From positions 124,001 through 188,000 of the forward strand of contig CATOST010000033.1 in the NCBI GenBank assembly GCA_951812665.1: DNA of 64,000 nt, in the 5' to 3' direction. Shown here in pieces: positions 50,542 to 60,297 of the stretch (positions are counted from its first letter, which is position 1; each line of letters opens with the position of its first letter). The DNA comes from an uncultured Acidobacteriota bacterium. GTDB taxonomy: Bacteria; Acidobacteriota; UBA6911; RPQK01; JAJDTT01. A program made the translations under genes and the position numbers. Under the pieces are notes generated by a model. The model did no database searches and was not told the origin of the DNA. It saw only the letters and a program-made list of their open reading frames with translations.

Positions 50542-52890
50542 CTACCGCACGTACATGAACTCGTTGGAGCTCATGAGCACTTGGCCGTATCGCTCCCAGG
50601 GACTCAGCTCCGAATCGGACGGAGACTCGGTTCGGAGGAACTGGAGCCCCATCTGCGTCTCCCCTTCGCTCGGAGACCGGCTGAACAGGAGGCGGTAGGC
50701 GCGTTCGATTCTCCCCTGGTCGTCCTCGGACTCGCCCTCCAGCCGCTTGGAGAGCGCCTTGGCCCGATCCACCATGAAGGGGCTGTTCATCAGAAAGAGA
50801 AACTGTTGCGGGACGATGCTGGTGCCCCGCTCGGGGACGGTGGCCCGCATGATGGGAAAATCGAACAGCCGCAGGAACTGATCGGAGCCGGACTGGTCGC
50901 CGTTGCGGCTGACCTTGGCGTACAGGGTGCGCCGATTGCTGCCGGTGATGTCGTTCACCGGCGGCCCGCCCAGCTCCAGGTCCAGTTCCCGAGTCACGGC
51001 CAGTAGGGAGTCCCGCCACGACTCCACGTCCATTCTCCGCGGGTTCATGCGCCAGAGCAGCTCGTTGTCGCTGTCGACGGCAAAGGCCCGGGCATCGTAC
51101 CGGCTGCTCATCTGATAGGTGGCCGAGGTCATGATCAGGCGGTGCAGCGACTTGAGCGACCAACCGGATTCCATGAAGCTGGCAGCCAACCAGTTCAGCA
51201 TCTTCCCATGGGTCGGATTCCGGCCCAGCGTTCCGAAGTTGCCGGGCGACCGGACCAGCGCCCTGCCGAAATGATGCATCCAGACCCGGTTGACCATCAC
51301 CCGCGCCGTCAGCGGATTGGACGGGTTGGCGACTGCCTCGGCCAGCTCGATCCGTCCGCTCCCTTGGTTGAACCGGCGTGTGCCATGATCGGAAAGGACC
51401 CTCGGGAACCGCCGTGGCGCCATATCCCCCGGCGTTCGCAGGTTGCCCCGAACGGCCAGAGGCATGTCCTGGTTCCCGGTCTCTGCCAGAACATGGGCGA
51501 AATCGTATTTGGGAGGCGCTCCTTCCTTGAGTTTCTCGACCTCCGCCTTCAACTGCTTGACCTGTTCCTCCTCTTCGGCCGACAGCTCGCGCTTCTCCTC
51601 CCGGGCCCGAGCCCGGATGCCCGCGCCTCTCCGCTGGGCCGTCTTGATCTTCTTCTGGTAGGCGTCATAGGCCTCGACCACACCCTCCGGAACGAGCGGC
51701 AGCTCGCTGCTCATGGTGTTGTCGAAGATCCCCGCCAGGGAATAGTAGTCCTGCTGGGGAATGGGATCGAACTTGTGGTCATGACAACGGGCGCAGGAGA
51801 CCGTGACGGCCATGAAACCGCGCGTCAGTGTGTCGATGCGGTCGTCCAGGGTCTCGCCCCGGGCCTGGGCCACACTGTCGGGGTCGCCGCCATCGGACGA
51901 ATAATAGGGTCCCAGGGCAAAGAATCCGGTGGCCACCGCGTCTTCGACGCCGCCCACCAGATCACCGCTGATCTGGAGCTTGATGAAGCGGTCGTAGGGA
52001 AGGTCGTCGTTGAAGGCGGAGACGACCCAATCGCGGTAGCGCCAAGCTTGGGTCAGTTCCTGGTTCCGCCGATCCAGGAATCCGCCGAACCCGTCGCTGT
52101 ACCGGGCCACGTCGAGCCAATGACGAGCCCAACGTTCGCCGTAGCGGACGGAACCGAGAAGTTCCGTGATCTTCTGCTCCACGGCTCCTTGCGGATCTCG
52201 CCGGGACGCTACCACGAACTCGGCGACCTCGTCCGGCGTGGGCGGCAGTCCCACCAGATCCAGGTGCATTCTTCGGACCAGGGTTCCGGCGTCTGCCGCC
52301 GGAGCCGGCTCCAGGCCCGCCGATTCCAGTTTCGCCAGGACGAAGGAGTCGATGGGATTCCGCACCCAGGACTCATCCGGCAGCCTCGGAAGCGCCGGCT
52401 TTCGGACCGGTTCCCAGGCCCAGTGACCGGCGCGGATCTTCTCCCAGTCCGGGTTCTCACCCTCAGAAGGCGGCGGGGATGCGGCCGCCTCCGCCACAGG
52501 CCAGGGCGCGCCCAGCCGGATCCACTCCACCAGGTCGGCGACCTCACGCTCGTTGAGCTTTCCGGCGGGCGGCATCTGGATCGAGTCCCCCCGAACGGCT
52601 CGGATCAGCAGACTCTCGTCGGGGTGGTGGGGAACGATGGCGGGTCCCCGGCTGCCGCCCTTCATCAGACCCGATCGCTGATCGAGTCTCAGATTCCCGT
52701 GCGGAGTATCGATCTCCGCTCCGTGGCAGGCGAAGCAATGCTTCGCCAGGAGGGGACGTACCCGGCGCTCGAAAAACTCCAGATTGGACGCGTCAGTCGC
52801 CTGGGCCTCCAATCGGTAACCCGAACCGACCCAGCAGATTACGAGGACGGAGCAGGCAAACAGGGAGCGGATCCAATAAAGACTCTTCAC
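50542..52890 (-). CDS. PSCyt1-DUF1549-DUF1553 secreted cytochrome-domain protein
   Basis: The 782-residue protein has a signal peptide, then a PSCyt1 cytochrome-like domain (residues ~40-115: RPLLAKHCFACHG with a CxxCH heme site, and IQMPPAGKLNERE with a possible distal Met). DUF1549/PSCyt2 follows (~170-400: NPIDSFVLAKLESAGLEPAP, RYGERWARHWLDVARYSD, VSCARCHDHKFDPI with a second CxxCH). A coiled-coil linker (~440-475) precedes DUF1553/PSD1 (~520-782: LTARVMVNRVWMHHFGRALV, SATYQMSSRYDARAFAVD). Function unproven; suggested roles are in extracellular oxidation of complex polymers. It is usually paired with DUF1501 and probably co-transcribed with it here. Confidence 0.92.
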   Translation of the reverse strand: MKSLYWIRSLFACSVLVICWVGSGYRLEAQATDASNLEFFERRVRPLLAKHCFACHGAEIDTPHGNLRLDQRSGLMKGGSRGPAIVPHHPDESLLIRAVRGDSIQMPPAGKLNEREVADLVEWIRLGAPWPVAEAAASPPPSEGENPDWEKIRAGHWAWEPVRKPALPRLPDESWVRNPIDSFVLAKLESAGLEPAPAADAGTLVRRMHLDLVGLPPTPDEVAEFVVASRRDPQGAVEQKITELLGSVRYGERWARHWLDVARYSDGFGGFLDRRNQELTQAWRYRDWVVSAFNDDLPYDRFIKLQISGDLVGGVEDAVATGFFALGPYYSSDGGDPDSVAQARGETLDDRIDTLTRGFMAVTVSCARCHDHKFDPIPQQDYYSLAGIFDNTMSSELPLVPEGVVEAYDAYQKKIKTAQRRGAGIRARAREEKRELSAEEEEQVKQLKAEVEKLKEGAPPKYDFAHVLAETGNQDMPLAVRGNLRTPGDMAPRRFPRVLSDHGTRRFNQGSGRIELAEAVANPSNPLTARVMVNRVWMHHFGRALVRSPGNFGTLGRNPTHGKMLNWLAASFMESGWSLKSLHRLIMTSATYQMSSRYDARAFAVDSDNELLWRMNPRRMDVESWRDSLLAVTRELDLELGGPPVNDITGSNRRTLYAKVSRNGDQSGSDQFLRLFDFPIMRATVPERGTSIVPQQFLFLMNSPFMVDRAKALSKRLEGESEDDQGRIERAYRLLFSRSPSEGETQMGLQFLRTESPSDSELSPWERYGQVLMSSNEFMYVR

Positions 52891-52945
52891 AAAGGGACAT
52901 ATTACTATTCGTAAATTACTTTTCGTAGGCTTCGACAGTGCTGAG

Positions 52946-55900
52946 CTAGAACTCGTAGCGCAGACCGAACTGCATCACCCGCGGTGGAATCATCATCTGA
53001 GAGTAGTTGCCGAAGCTCCCGGGGAAGGTAAAGGAGAGAGTTTCCCATACGTCGGGGTTGAAGCGAACACTGTTGGTCAAGTTGAAGGCCTCGGCCCGGA
53101 ACTGAATACTCTGACCTTCGAAGGGCAATGGAAAGCGCTTTCCAAGGGCCATGTCGATGGAGAAAATCCCGTGCCCGCGCAGATTGTTGCGTTGCCCGAC
53201 TTCGCCGGGCACGACCTGTCTGAACGAGGCAAGGGCGGACTGCGGATCGCTGAAGACGTTTGGCCCGCTTCCCCCACCGATCAACCTCGCATTCTTCGTG
53301 TTCGTCTGCTCCGGCAACGATCCGACGGGTTCGGCGAAGTGTTGGTAGCAGTAGCACGTGGGCCAAGCCAGACCGTTCAGCACGCTGAGCGGAAGGCCTG
53401 ACGTCACCCGGAACAGGCCGCTGACCTGCCAGCCGCCGAGCACGGCCTGGCCCGCCGGCCCCAGGTCGGGCAGGACGGACTTCCCTTGTCCGATTGGCAA
53501 CTCCGCCACCCAGTTGGCGTTCCATTGGTGGGTCATGTCGAAATCGGAGACCGCCCGTTGCGCCTCCCGGTCCCAAGAGTTGATGACGCTGAACGCAGAC
53601 CAGTAGGTGTCACCCGGAATCTGACCGAACCGTTCACCCTGGGTGCGACGGGCGCTGACGGACACCAGGTCCGTGGACTTGGACAACGTATAGTTCAGGT
53701 GAAACTGGAACCCCTTGGTGAAGGCTTTGCGCAGCGACACCTGCATCGAATGGTAGGTCGAGGTTCCGAAAGACCGGAGTGCATCGAAGGCCCAAAATTG
53801 AGGATTCATGAATGCACCCGCCCCCAGATCGCTACAGAACGGGGAGCAGGCATAGTCAATAAAGTAGAGCGACGTGCCGGTATCGGGACTGCCGGACCGG
53901 ATGACGTCGTAGACGCGCTGAGTCGCGGTTGCTTCCGGAGTGGCGACGCTGGAATAGAGGTTCTCCCAGAACGCGATGGGCTGCACGTCACCGGTCGGCG
54001 TCCCGCGCCGCACCATGAGTTCGAGGTCCCGGAGCGCGTCCAACAGATATCCGCCGGACACCGGATCCTTGAAGTTGGCGTACTGGGCTGAGGCGGTGTC
54101 GTTGACGAGCAGTCTGCGGCCCAGTCGGCCAACATAGCCGACCTCAAGCAGAAATCCTCCGTCAAACTCGCGCGCCAGAGAAAAAGTGGGATTGATGCTG
54201 TACGGCGGCACCACGCTGGAGTCGACACCCTGGCTCCATCCCAGGCCGTTGGGGTTCGGGGTGCCAGGTCCGCCTGGCGGAGGAGGCAGGATCCCCGCTG
54301 CTGGGAGATTCGAAAGTCCGGCGAAGCGAGGCGCCGCCGCCACTGTGGAGATCTGGTTGGTCACCTTGCTGGTGAGGCCGAACGCATTCCGGTCGAGCAT
54401 CTGCATCATGCCCATCCCGAAGCTGCTGTAGAAGATGCCCGCACCGGCCCGGATCGACGTCCTCCCCAGGCCGCCGAACAGCTTGCCCAGGAAACCATCC
54501 CCGAAATCCGGCGAGTAGGCTACGGCAAGCCGAGGCGAGAAATTCTTGTAGTGGGTGGCCCACAGCGGACCGCCTTGCGGGTCGTCCACTCCCACGAAGC
54601 CGATCGGCCCGGCATCGCGCGTGGGCCGGCCGTTCTCCGCCAGGTCCAGACGGTGGGCGATGTATTGGTCGAGACCCGGCGTGATGCTGACCTGCAGTCC
54701 ATTCACTTCCCTTACCGGCGGCATGATCGTCCAGCGCAGGCCGGCCGTGACCGTCAGGCCCGGCCGGACGCGCCAGGTGTCCTGGAGGTAGAGCTCGAAT
54801 TGTTCCGACCCGAACGTTCGGCTGACGGGATCTCCCAGCGACAGAGGATTGCCGGCCAGGTCGTAGTTGTAGTTCGCATCGAAGAAGTTGAGGACCCCGA
54901 GGGCAGTCGCCATCGTCTCCCGGTAAACTCCCGGGTTGGCCGGCGCCACGGCGAGCGGCCCGTCGAATACCGCGGGGCCGTCTGCCAATGCCCACGCGGC
55001 CTGCTTCGCAAAATGAAAGCTGTTGCCGAAGCTCAAACGTTGGTTCCGTGTCGAGTAGAATGCTCCGCCGAACTGCAGGGTGTGCGACCCACGTATAACG
55101 GAGAAGTCTCCCGCCACAGTCTGCGTCGGTAAATAGGTGTCCCTGGGCGTCGTCGAACCCTCCATATCGTCGATGATGCTATCTCCGAGACTTGCCCTGG
55201 ATTCCGTCTGAACGCCCGAAATGATCAACTTCTGGCCAGTGAATCCATAGCGGAACGTGCCCAGGACGTTGGTCCCGAAGGTGCCGTCGTATCCGAGCGC
55301 CAACCCGCGGCTGGTGTCCGCGGTCTCCCGGTTCGGGGCCTGGCCGGGAAACTGGGGCACGCTTGAGATGCTGTCGTTCTGGTAGTTGGTGCGCAGGAAC
55401 ATGCGGTGCTCACCGTTCTGATCCAAGTTCCAATCCAACTTCGAGATGAACGTGTTCCAGACCAGAGGGGTCGAGGCCGCGAACCGGAATCCAGCCGTGT
55501 TCAGACCGTCTCCGACGGTAGAATCGTTGGGTTCCGGAAAGGACCTGAAGTACTGGAGGGTGGCAGCATTGGGACCGGTCCCCAGCGGATCGATCCGGCT
55601 ACTGATGAATTCCGGGCTGAGCGTCTGTATTTCGCCACTGGCGCTCCGGTAGCGGACGAATCCATCGCGCATCGAAGCCGTCGGAACTCGGCGCACCGCG
55701 CTGCCCTCGCTGGCGTCCCGGCGGCCTTCGTAGTTGACGAAATAGAAGACACGATCCTTCTTGACGGGACCGCCGACCGAGGCTCCGAAGACATTGCGGA
55801 TGAGCTTCGGACGATCGACACCGGCCCTGTTGTTGAAGAAATCATTCGCCGCCGTGACCGTGTTCCGGTGGTATTCGTAGAGCGATCCATGGATGTCGTT

Positions 55901-56659
55901 GGACCCGCTCTTCGTCACCAGCGACACCTGCGCGCCCGACGAGCGGCCCTGATCGGCATTCGCCGTGGTCGTCACGACGCGGAATTCCTGGATCGAATCC
56001 AGCGTGTTGCGAAGTACGCTGGTAAATGGCAGGCGTCCGTTCTGGTCGTTCACATCGACCCCGTCGAGCGTCACGTTCGACTGGTCACTCTGGGCTCCGT
56101 TGACGGTCCCGTTCCGGATGTCTCCCGACAATTGGGCGTCCAACGGGTCCGCGGTCAGGAACGTGACCCCCGCCTGCAGCGAGAGCAGGCCGGCCGGGTT
56201 TCGCGCATTCAACGGCAACTGACCGATCGGCTTGGTTCCGAACGCGTTTCCGACCGATGCATCGGTAGTGTTCAGCTGTCTGGCCGCGGCGGACACCGTG
56301 ACGGACTCCGTGAGCGCCTCGACGTCGAATTTCACGGGAACGTCGATCTTGGTGTTGACGAGCAACGTAATGCCCTCAATGGTCACCAATTCGAAGCCCG
56401 GCTGAGCGGCCGCCAGCGTGTAGGAGCCGGGTGGGAGCTGGGGAAAGACGTACAGTCCCTCATCGTTGGAGAGTACGGTTCGCTGGAGGCCGTTGGCCTC
56501 GTTCAGGATGGTAATCTCGACGCCGGGAAGCACACCTCCGGTCTCGTCGGTTACGACCCCACTCAAACCGCTGGATTGAGCGTAGGAATATGGAGCGGCG
56601 ATGAGGATCGCCACCAGGAAGGCAGGGAACAGTGACTGTACGTTTAGTGGTTTCATCAT
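52946..56659 (-). CDS. Oar-like TonB-dependent receptor with carboxypeptidase-regulatory N-terminus
   Basis: ATG 56659 follows GAGGAGAA and starts MMKPLNVQSLFPAFLVAIL, a signal peptide. Residues ~30-115 are a CarboxypepD_reg-like domain (LSGVVTDETGGVLPGVEITI, GSYTLAAAQPGFE). A plug region follows (LPLNARNPAGLLSLQAGV, NVTLDGVDVNDQNGRLPF, ASVGGPVKKDRVFYFVNYEG), then a very large barrel of ~900 residues ending MQFGLRYEF. The full length (~1237 residues) is typical of the expanded Oar/TonB receptor family of Acidobacteriota. The ligand, possibly peptide or carbohydrate, is unknown. The gene is one of three TonB receptors in the window, and the only Oar-type one. Confidence 0.92.
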   Translation of the reverse strand: MMKPLNVQSLFPAFLVAILIAAPYSYAQSSGLSGVVTDETGGVLPGVEITILNEANGLQRTVLSNDEGLYVFPQLPPGSYTLAAAQPGFELVTIEGITLLVNTKIDVPVKFDVEALTESVTVSAAARQLNTTDASVGNAFGTKPIGQLPLNARNPAGLLSLQAGVTFLTADPLDAQLSGDIRNGTVNGAQSDQSNVTLDGVDVNDQNGRLPFTSVLRNTLDSIQEFRVVTTTANADQGRSSGAQVSLVTKSGSNDIHGSLYEYHRNTVTAANDFFNNRAGVDRPKLIRNVFGASVGGPVKKDRVFYFVNYEGRRDASEGSAVRRVPTASMRDGFVRYRSASGEIQTLSPEFISSRIDPLGTGPNAATLQYFRSFPEPNDSTVGDGLNTAGFRFAASTPLVWNTFISKLDWNLDQNGEHRMFLRTNYQNDSISSVPQFPGQAPNRETADTSRGLALGYDGTFGTNVLGTFRYGFTGQKLIISGVQTESRASLGDSIIDDMEGSTTPRDTYLPTQTVAGDFSVIRGSHTLQFGGAFYSTRNQRLSFGNSFHFAKQAAWALADGPAVFDGPLAVAPANPGVYRETMATALGVLNFFDANYNYDLAGNPLSLGDPVSRTFGSEQFELYLQDTWRVRPGLTVTAGLRWTIMPPVREVNGLQVSITPGLDQYIAHRLDLAENGRPTRDAGPIGFVGVDDPQGGPLWATHYKNFSPRLAVAYSPDFGDGFLGKLFGGLGRTSIRAGAGIFYSSFGMGMMQMLDRNAFGLTSKVTNQISTVAAAPRFAGLSNLPAAGILPPPPGGPGTPNPNGLGWSQGVDSSVVPPYSINPTFSLAREFDGGFLLEVGYVGRLGRRLLVNDTASAQYANFKDPVSGGYLLDALRDLELMVRRGTPTGDVQPIAFWENLYSSVATPEATATQRVYDVIRSGSPDTGTSLYFIDYACSPFCSDLGAGAFMNPQFWAFDALRSFGTSTYHSMQVSLRKAFTKGFQFHLNYTLSKSTDLVSVSARRTQGERFGQIPGDTYWSAFSVINSWDREAQRAVSDFDMTHQWNANWVAELPIGQGKSVLPDLGPAGQAVLGGWQVSGLFRVTSGLPLSVLNGLAWPTCYCYQHFAEPVGSLPEQTNTKNARLIGGGSGPNVFSDPQSALASFRQVVPGEVGQRNNLRGHGIFSIDMALGKRFPLPFEGQSIQFRAEAFNLTNSVRFNPDVWETLSFTFPGSFGNYSQMMIPPRVMQFGLRYEF

Positions 56660-57191
56660 GTGAATTCTCCTCGCCAAGCCCGAAGCCGGGATATTTCCGG
56701 TATTGGGCTCCCTTTGGCAACCAGATCGATAGGAACTTGAATGGAATGACTCGAGAGAGAAATCATTTCTACAGATTCAAGATACGCGACAACTCTTGAA
56801 CTCATCGGATTCCAGCATCGCGAGGATACCGGGAATGGAAGTTCCCGGTTGGAACTGGGAGTGGCACAGCTTCCGATCTTTGCCGGCCACGAATGCCCGC
56901 CCAGACTGGGTGAAGGAATTCTAACTCTTTGTGACCTGTCGGCGCCTCCCCTGCTACAAGTTGCGACCTTCGCGACATGGAACGCGACCTAATATACACA
57001 CAGAATAACAGACCAAGACCGATTGTTCACATCGGAACAAACCTGAAGGCCTGGGTCGGTTCGACGCCGGTGAGACCTTATACCAAATCCCAATCTGGCA
57101 ATTGGGGTCTCGCTGTACGATCATGAACTCCGCCGCCGGTCCTGCCCCACGCGATTCCGAAAAGAGAGGATGACAGATGTCGTTGAAACCC
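56660..57191. other. Long intergenic region, no gene seen
   Basis: These ~530 bases lie between the divergent Oar-like receptor gene and propeller paralog D. Small open frames exist but none has a recognisable sequence. The stretch around 56960-57130 is relatively A/T-rich (for example CTAATATACACACAG) and probably contains the promoters of both genes. Confidence 0.4.
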
Positions 57192-58687
57192 ATGAGACCT
57201 CATCCTGGATTACTCCTCTTAATTGCTGGTGGGCGCGGAGCTCCACGCCGCACCCGAAACCATCGACGTGGGGTCCCACAAGCAACTGTTCGTGGATGAC
57301 CGCTTCATCGAGTCGAGCTACAGAGTCCGGCTCACCATGAACCCACCCTGGCAAGACCGGCGAATCCTCCTGGAGCCGGACCAGGACTGGGAGGGTCCCG
57401 GACAGGGTGGCTCCATCGGCCCCTATTCCAGCGTGCTCAAGGACAACGGGAAGGTCCGCATCTGGTATGACCAGCGCCAATACGGCGACGACCCTTTCCC
57501 CGGCGTGCTGAGAGTCTGCTATGCCGAGTCCGACGACGGTTTGGTGTTCGTCAAACCTCACCTAGGACTTTACGAGGCCGACGGATCCCGCCGGAACAAC
57601 GTAGTGATCCCTGGCAAGATCGGAGGTTCGTCCGTCTGGATCGATCCCCAGGCTCCGCCCGAGCACCGGTACAAGACCCAGGCCAAGGTCTATCCGTCCG
57701 CCGAGCTTCACCTGCACACGTCGCCGGACGGCATTCGCTGGAAGCTCTTCTCCAAGCTGGATCCGGGTCCGGGCGGCTGGGACACTCAGAGCATCATCTT
57801 CTGGGATCCTCCGTCTTCGCGTTACCTCCTGTTCACCCGGTACTGGACTCGATTCGACGACCGGAATCGAAACTTCCGCTCGGTGCGCCGCTTGGAGTCC
57901 CGCGACCTCGTCCACTGGACCAATCAGAGCCTCGTAGTGGGTCCGGACGCCATCGACCGGGCGACCCATGCCACATCCACCGGCCAGCCGCCGGTGGACT
58001 ACTACGGCGCCGACGTCTTCCGGTACCAGGAAGCGGACCAGATCTACATCCTCCTGGCCCAAGCCTTCTGGCACTGGAAGCCGAGTCCCCCCCGTGTCCG
58101 GATTGGGGCCCAGCGCCATGGACGTGCGCCTGTTGCTGAGCCGGGACGGGAAAAGATTCCAGCGGGTCGGTGAAAGGAAGCCCTTCCTGCGGATGGGTCC
58201 GCCTGGAAGCTTCGACTCGGCCCGGGTCTGGGCCCTGCCCCACCCCGTTCGCATGGGTGACGAAATCTGGATCTACTACAATGGGTCCAACCGGGACCAT
58301 GATTACCAGTTGGATTCGGAGTCTTCCAGTCACCGGACGGGCATCAGCCGGGCCGTCATGAGGCTGGACGGCTTCGTATCCGTGGACGCGCCGTACGGCG
58401 GCGGCCGCTTCACCACTCCGCCGATCCGTTTCACCGGGTCACGACTGGAATTGAACCTGGACACGGGAGGCGGAGGCCAGGCGCTGGTGGAGGTCCTGGA
58501 CGAATCGGGTCAAGCCATACCCGGTTTCACGCGCGAGAAGGCGCTGCCGCTGAACGGGAATTCGGTCCGGTTGCCGGTGCACTGGAGAGGAGACCCCAAC
58601 TTGGAGAAGCTGGCGGGCCAGCCGGTCCGCCTCCGGTTCCATCTTCAGGACTGCAAGCTCTACGCCTTTCAGTTCAAAGAGGACTAA
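57192..58687 (+). pseudogene. Secreted GH32/GH43-like beta-propeller protein, paralog D, two frameshifts
   Basis: The gene belongs to the same family as paralogs A-C: GSHKQLFVDDRFIESSYR, VRIWYDQRQYGDDPF, YAESDDGLVFVKPHLGLY, GSRRNNVVIPG and the C-terminal module MRLDGFVSVDAPYGGG, VEVLDESGQAIPGFTREKA, AGQPVRLRFHLQDCKLYAF. A run of seven C at 58087-58093 shifts the frame; with six C the text continues SPPVSGLGPSAMDVRLLLSR. The signal peptide MRPHPGLLLLIA from ATG 57192 is one base out of frame with the body near 57213-57227. The span of 1496 nt minus two bases is 498 codons, close to A and B. Without repair a TTG at 57223 could start a signal-less, truncated protein. Confidence 0.72.
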
Positions 58688-58758
58688 CGCGGCGGAAAAC
58701 GGCATCGAGACCACTCATGTTGCCAACACCAGGAAATGGATCTGCGTAGCTCCTTGAA

Positions 58759-58888
58759 TTACGACCTCCGGAAACTTCGTGGGGACCTGTCCGGCGGCAT
58801 CACTTCATAGGTCAGATATTGGATGATCGCACCCAGTACCCCCGCCAGGTCTTCATTCAGATTCTCGATCATCTCCTGCTTGGTCATG
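58759..58888 (-). pseudogene. Fragment of a ferritin-like domain protein
   Basis: ATG at 58888 on the minus strand gives MTKQEMIE and, after one extra base near 58863, ILNEDLAGVLGAIIQYLTYEV, a typical first helix of bacterioferritin/ferritin-like domains. It then diverges into PPDRSPRSFRRS and stops at 58759. A full protein would need ~150 residues. Both the frameshift and the truncation point to a remnant. Assignment rests on one helix. Confidence 0.4.
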
Positions 58889-58984
58889 TTCCGCTCCCTT
58901 CCCGACTCGTTGACTGGTCATCGCTCTATTCATGATACATCCGTGGTCGCCGACCTTGAGGCGGTGGTGCCTTCTTCGCTCCTC

Positions 58985-59145
58985 TGCTCTCCATACCTTC
59001 AATCACGATGATCGGAGGATTCGCTACCTGGACCAGGGCACAGGCACGGTGTTGTTTCTCGTCCATGGCATGGCCGCCGATCACCAGGACTGGAAGTTCC
59101 AGCTTCCGGTTCTGACGAGAAAGTACCGGGCCCTGGCCCTAGGAG
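58985..59145 (+). pseudogene. N-terminal fragment of an alpha/beta hydrolase
   Basis: The frame within 58932-59381 reads DDRRIRYLDQGTGTVLFLVH then GMAADHQDWKFQLPVLTRKY, the first strands and oxyanion HG motif of an alpha/beta-hydrolase fold. Similarity stops at RALAL near 59142, exactly where an imperfect inverted repeat begins. The nucleophile and other catalytic residues are absent, so this is a truncated relic. Confidence 0.5.
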
Positions 59146-59184
59146 CCTGCGCCGCAGAAATCAATCTACGGCGCAGACTCCTGG
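59139..59184. repeat. Imperfect hairpin at the hydrolase breakpoint
   Basis: AGGAGCCTGCGCCG and CGGCGCAGACTCCT pair with one or two mismatches around a loop of about a dozen bases. It lies where the alpha/beta-hydrolase similarity ends. It may be a small palindromic repeat involved in the rearrangement. The following ~190 bases to the SDR start contain no recognisable gene. Confidence 0.45.
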
Positions 59185-59377
59185 ATCGTGATTGCAGGCG
59201 GCAACCTGCTGCACCGCAAGTGCCTATGGCCTGGGTGGTGTATTTTGATTACCCGCAGAAGCGGATCGGCGGCCGCGTTGCAGGCTGCGGCTCGGTCGAA
59301 TCAATGCGGTTCGATGATACGAGTATTTCAGGCGGGAGCCAAAGCCCTCGTCATCCCGCAGTTGGAAAGGTATTGAC

Positions 59378-60160
59378 ATGAGTGACAATTCAGGATCGGT
59401 TCCCATGGTCGTCGATCTCCAAGGACGGACCGCAGTGGTCACCGGAGGGGGCACGGGCATCGGGCGCGCCGTGTCCATTGGTCTCGCCCGCTGCGGTGCA
59501 TCCGTGGTGGTCAATTTCAGCCGGAGCCTCCAGGAGGCGAACGGGACCGTCGAGGAGATCGAGCGGCGGGGTGGCCGGGCGCTCGCCGTCCGGGCGGACG
59601 TGACCGACGAGCAGCAGGTGGTGGACCTCATAGCCGCGGCCGTGGAGAGGTTCGGCGGCCTGGACATCCTGGTGGCCAACGCCGGAGCTCCCGGCCAGGG
59701 ACATCTGACCAGCGAACTGACTGAGGAGCAATGGGAGCATGATCTGGCCACCAACTGCCGGAGTGCATTCTTCTGCGTCAAACACGCCATGGCTCATCTG
59801 CCCGACGGGCGGGGACGCATCATCCTCACCGGTTCCATGAGCGCCCGCACCGGCGCCACCCCGGGCGCGCTGACCTACGTCGCTTCCAAGGCCGCCCTCG
59901 AAGGCATGACCCGTAACTGGGCCCAGGAATTCGGACCTCGCGGGATTACCGTCAACACCATCGCACCCGGCATCATCCGGACCCGCCTTCAGGCCCGGAC
60001 CTCCGCGGAACGCTACCAGTACCTGATCGGGCGAATTCCGCTGGGGCGCGACGGACAACCCGAGGATTGCGTCGGCGCTTTTCTGTTGCTGGCCGGGGAC
60101 GACGGAGCCTTCATCACGGGCCAGGTCATCGAGGTGGGCGGCGGAATGCTGGCTTCGTGA
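59378..60160 (+). CDS. SDR-family oxidoreductase (FabG-like)
   Basis: The 260-residue protein is a complete classical SDR: cofactor motif TGGGTGIGRAV near residue 22, structural NAG in ILVANAGAPG, catalytic Ser in LTGSMSARTG and the Tyr-x-x-x-Lys of LTYVASKAALEG, then PGIIRTRL and the C-terminal EVGGGMLAS. It is probably an NADP-dependent 3-oxoacyl or sugar/alcohol dehydrogenase; substrate not predictable. Unlike the SDR at 9493 it is intact. Twenty further in-frame codons after its stop (60161-60223) read NFRLYAVGYMKGVLQAIDAS, apparently the relic tail of another gene. Confidence 0.9.
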   Translation: MSDNSGSVPMVVDLQGRTAVVTGGGTGIGRAVSIGLARCGASVVVNFSRSLQEANGTVEEIERRGGRALAVRADVTDEQQVVDLIAAAVERFGGLDILVANAGAPGQGHLTSELTEEQWEHDLATNCRSAFFCVKHAMAHLPDGRGRIILTGSMSARTGATPGALTYVASKAALEGMTRNWAQEFGPRGITVNTIAPGIIRTRLQARTSAERYQYLIGRIPLGRDGQPEDCVGAFLLLAGDDGAFITGQVIEVGGGMLAS

Positions 60161-60297
60161 AACTTCCGTCTCTATGCCGTCGGCTACATGAAGGGTGTGC
60201 TCCAGGCCATCGACGCCTCCTGACCAGGGCCGGTCCAATCAATCGGGACTCGGTAAACCCGTGGCTGCGGCCACCTTCGCCGCGAGCCGGAAGCGCC

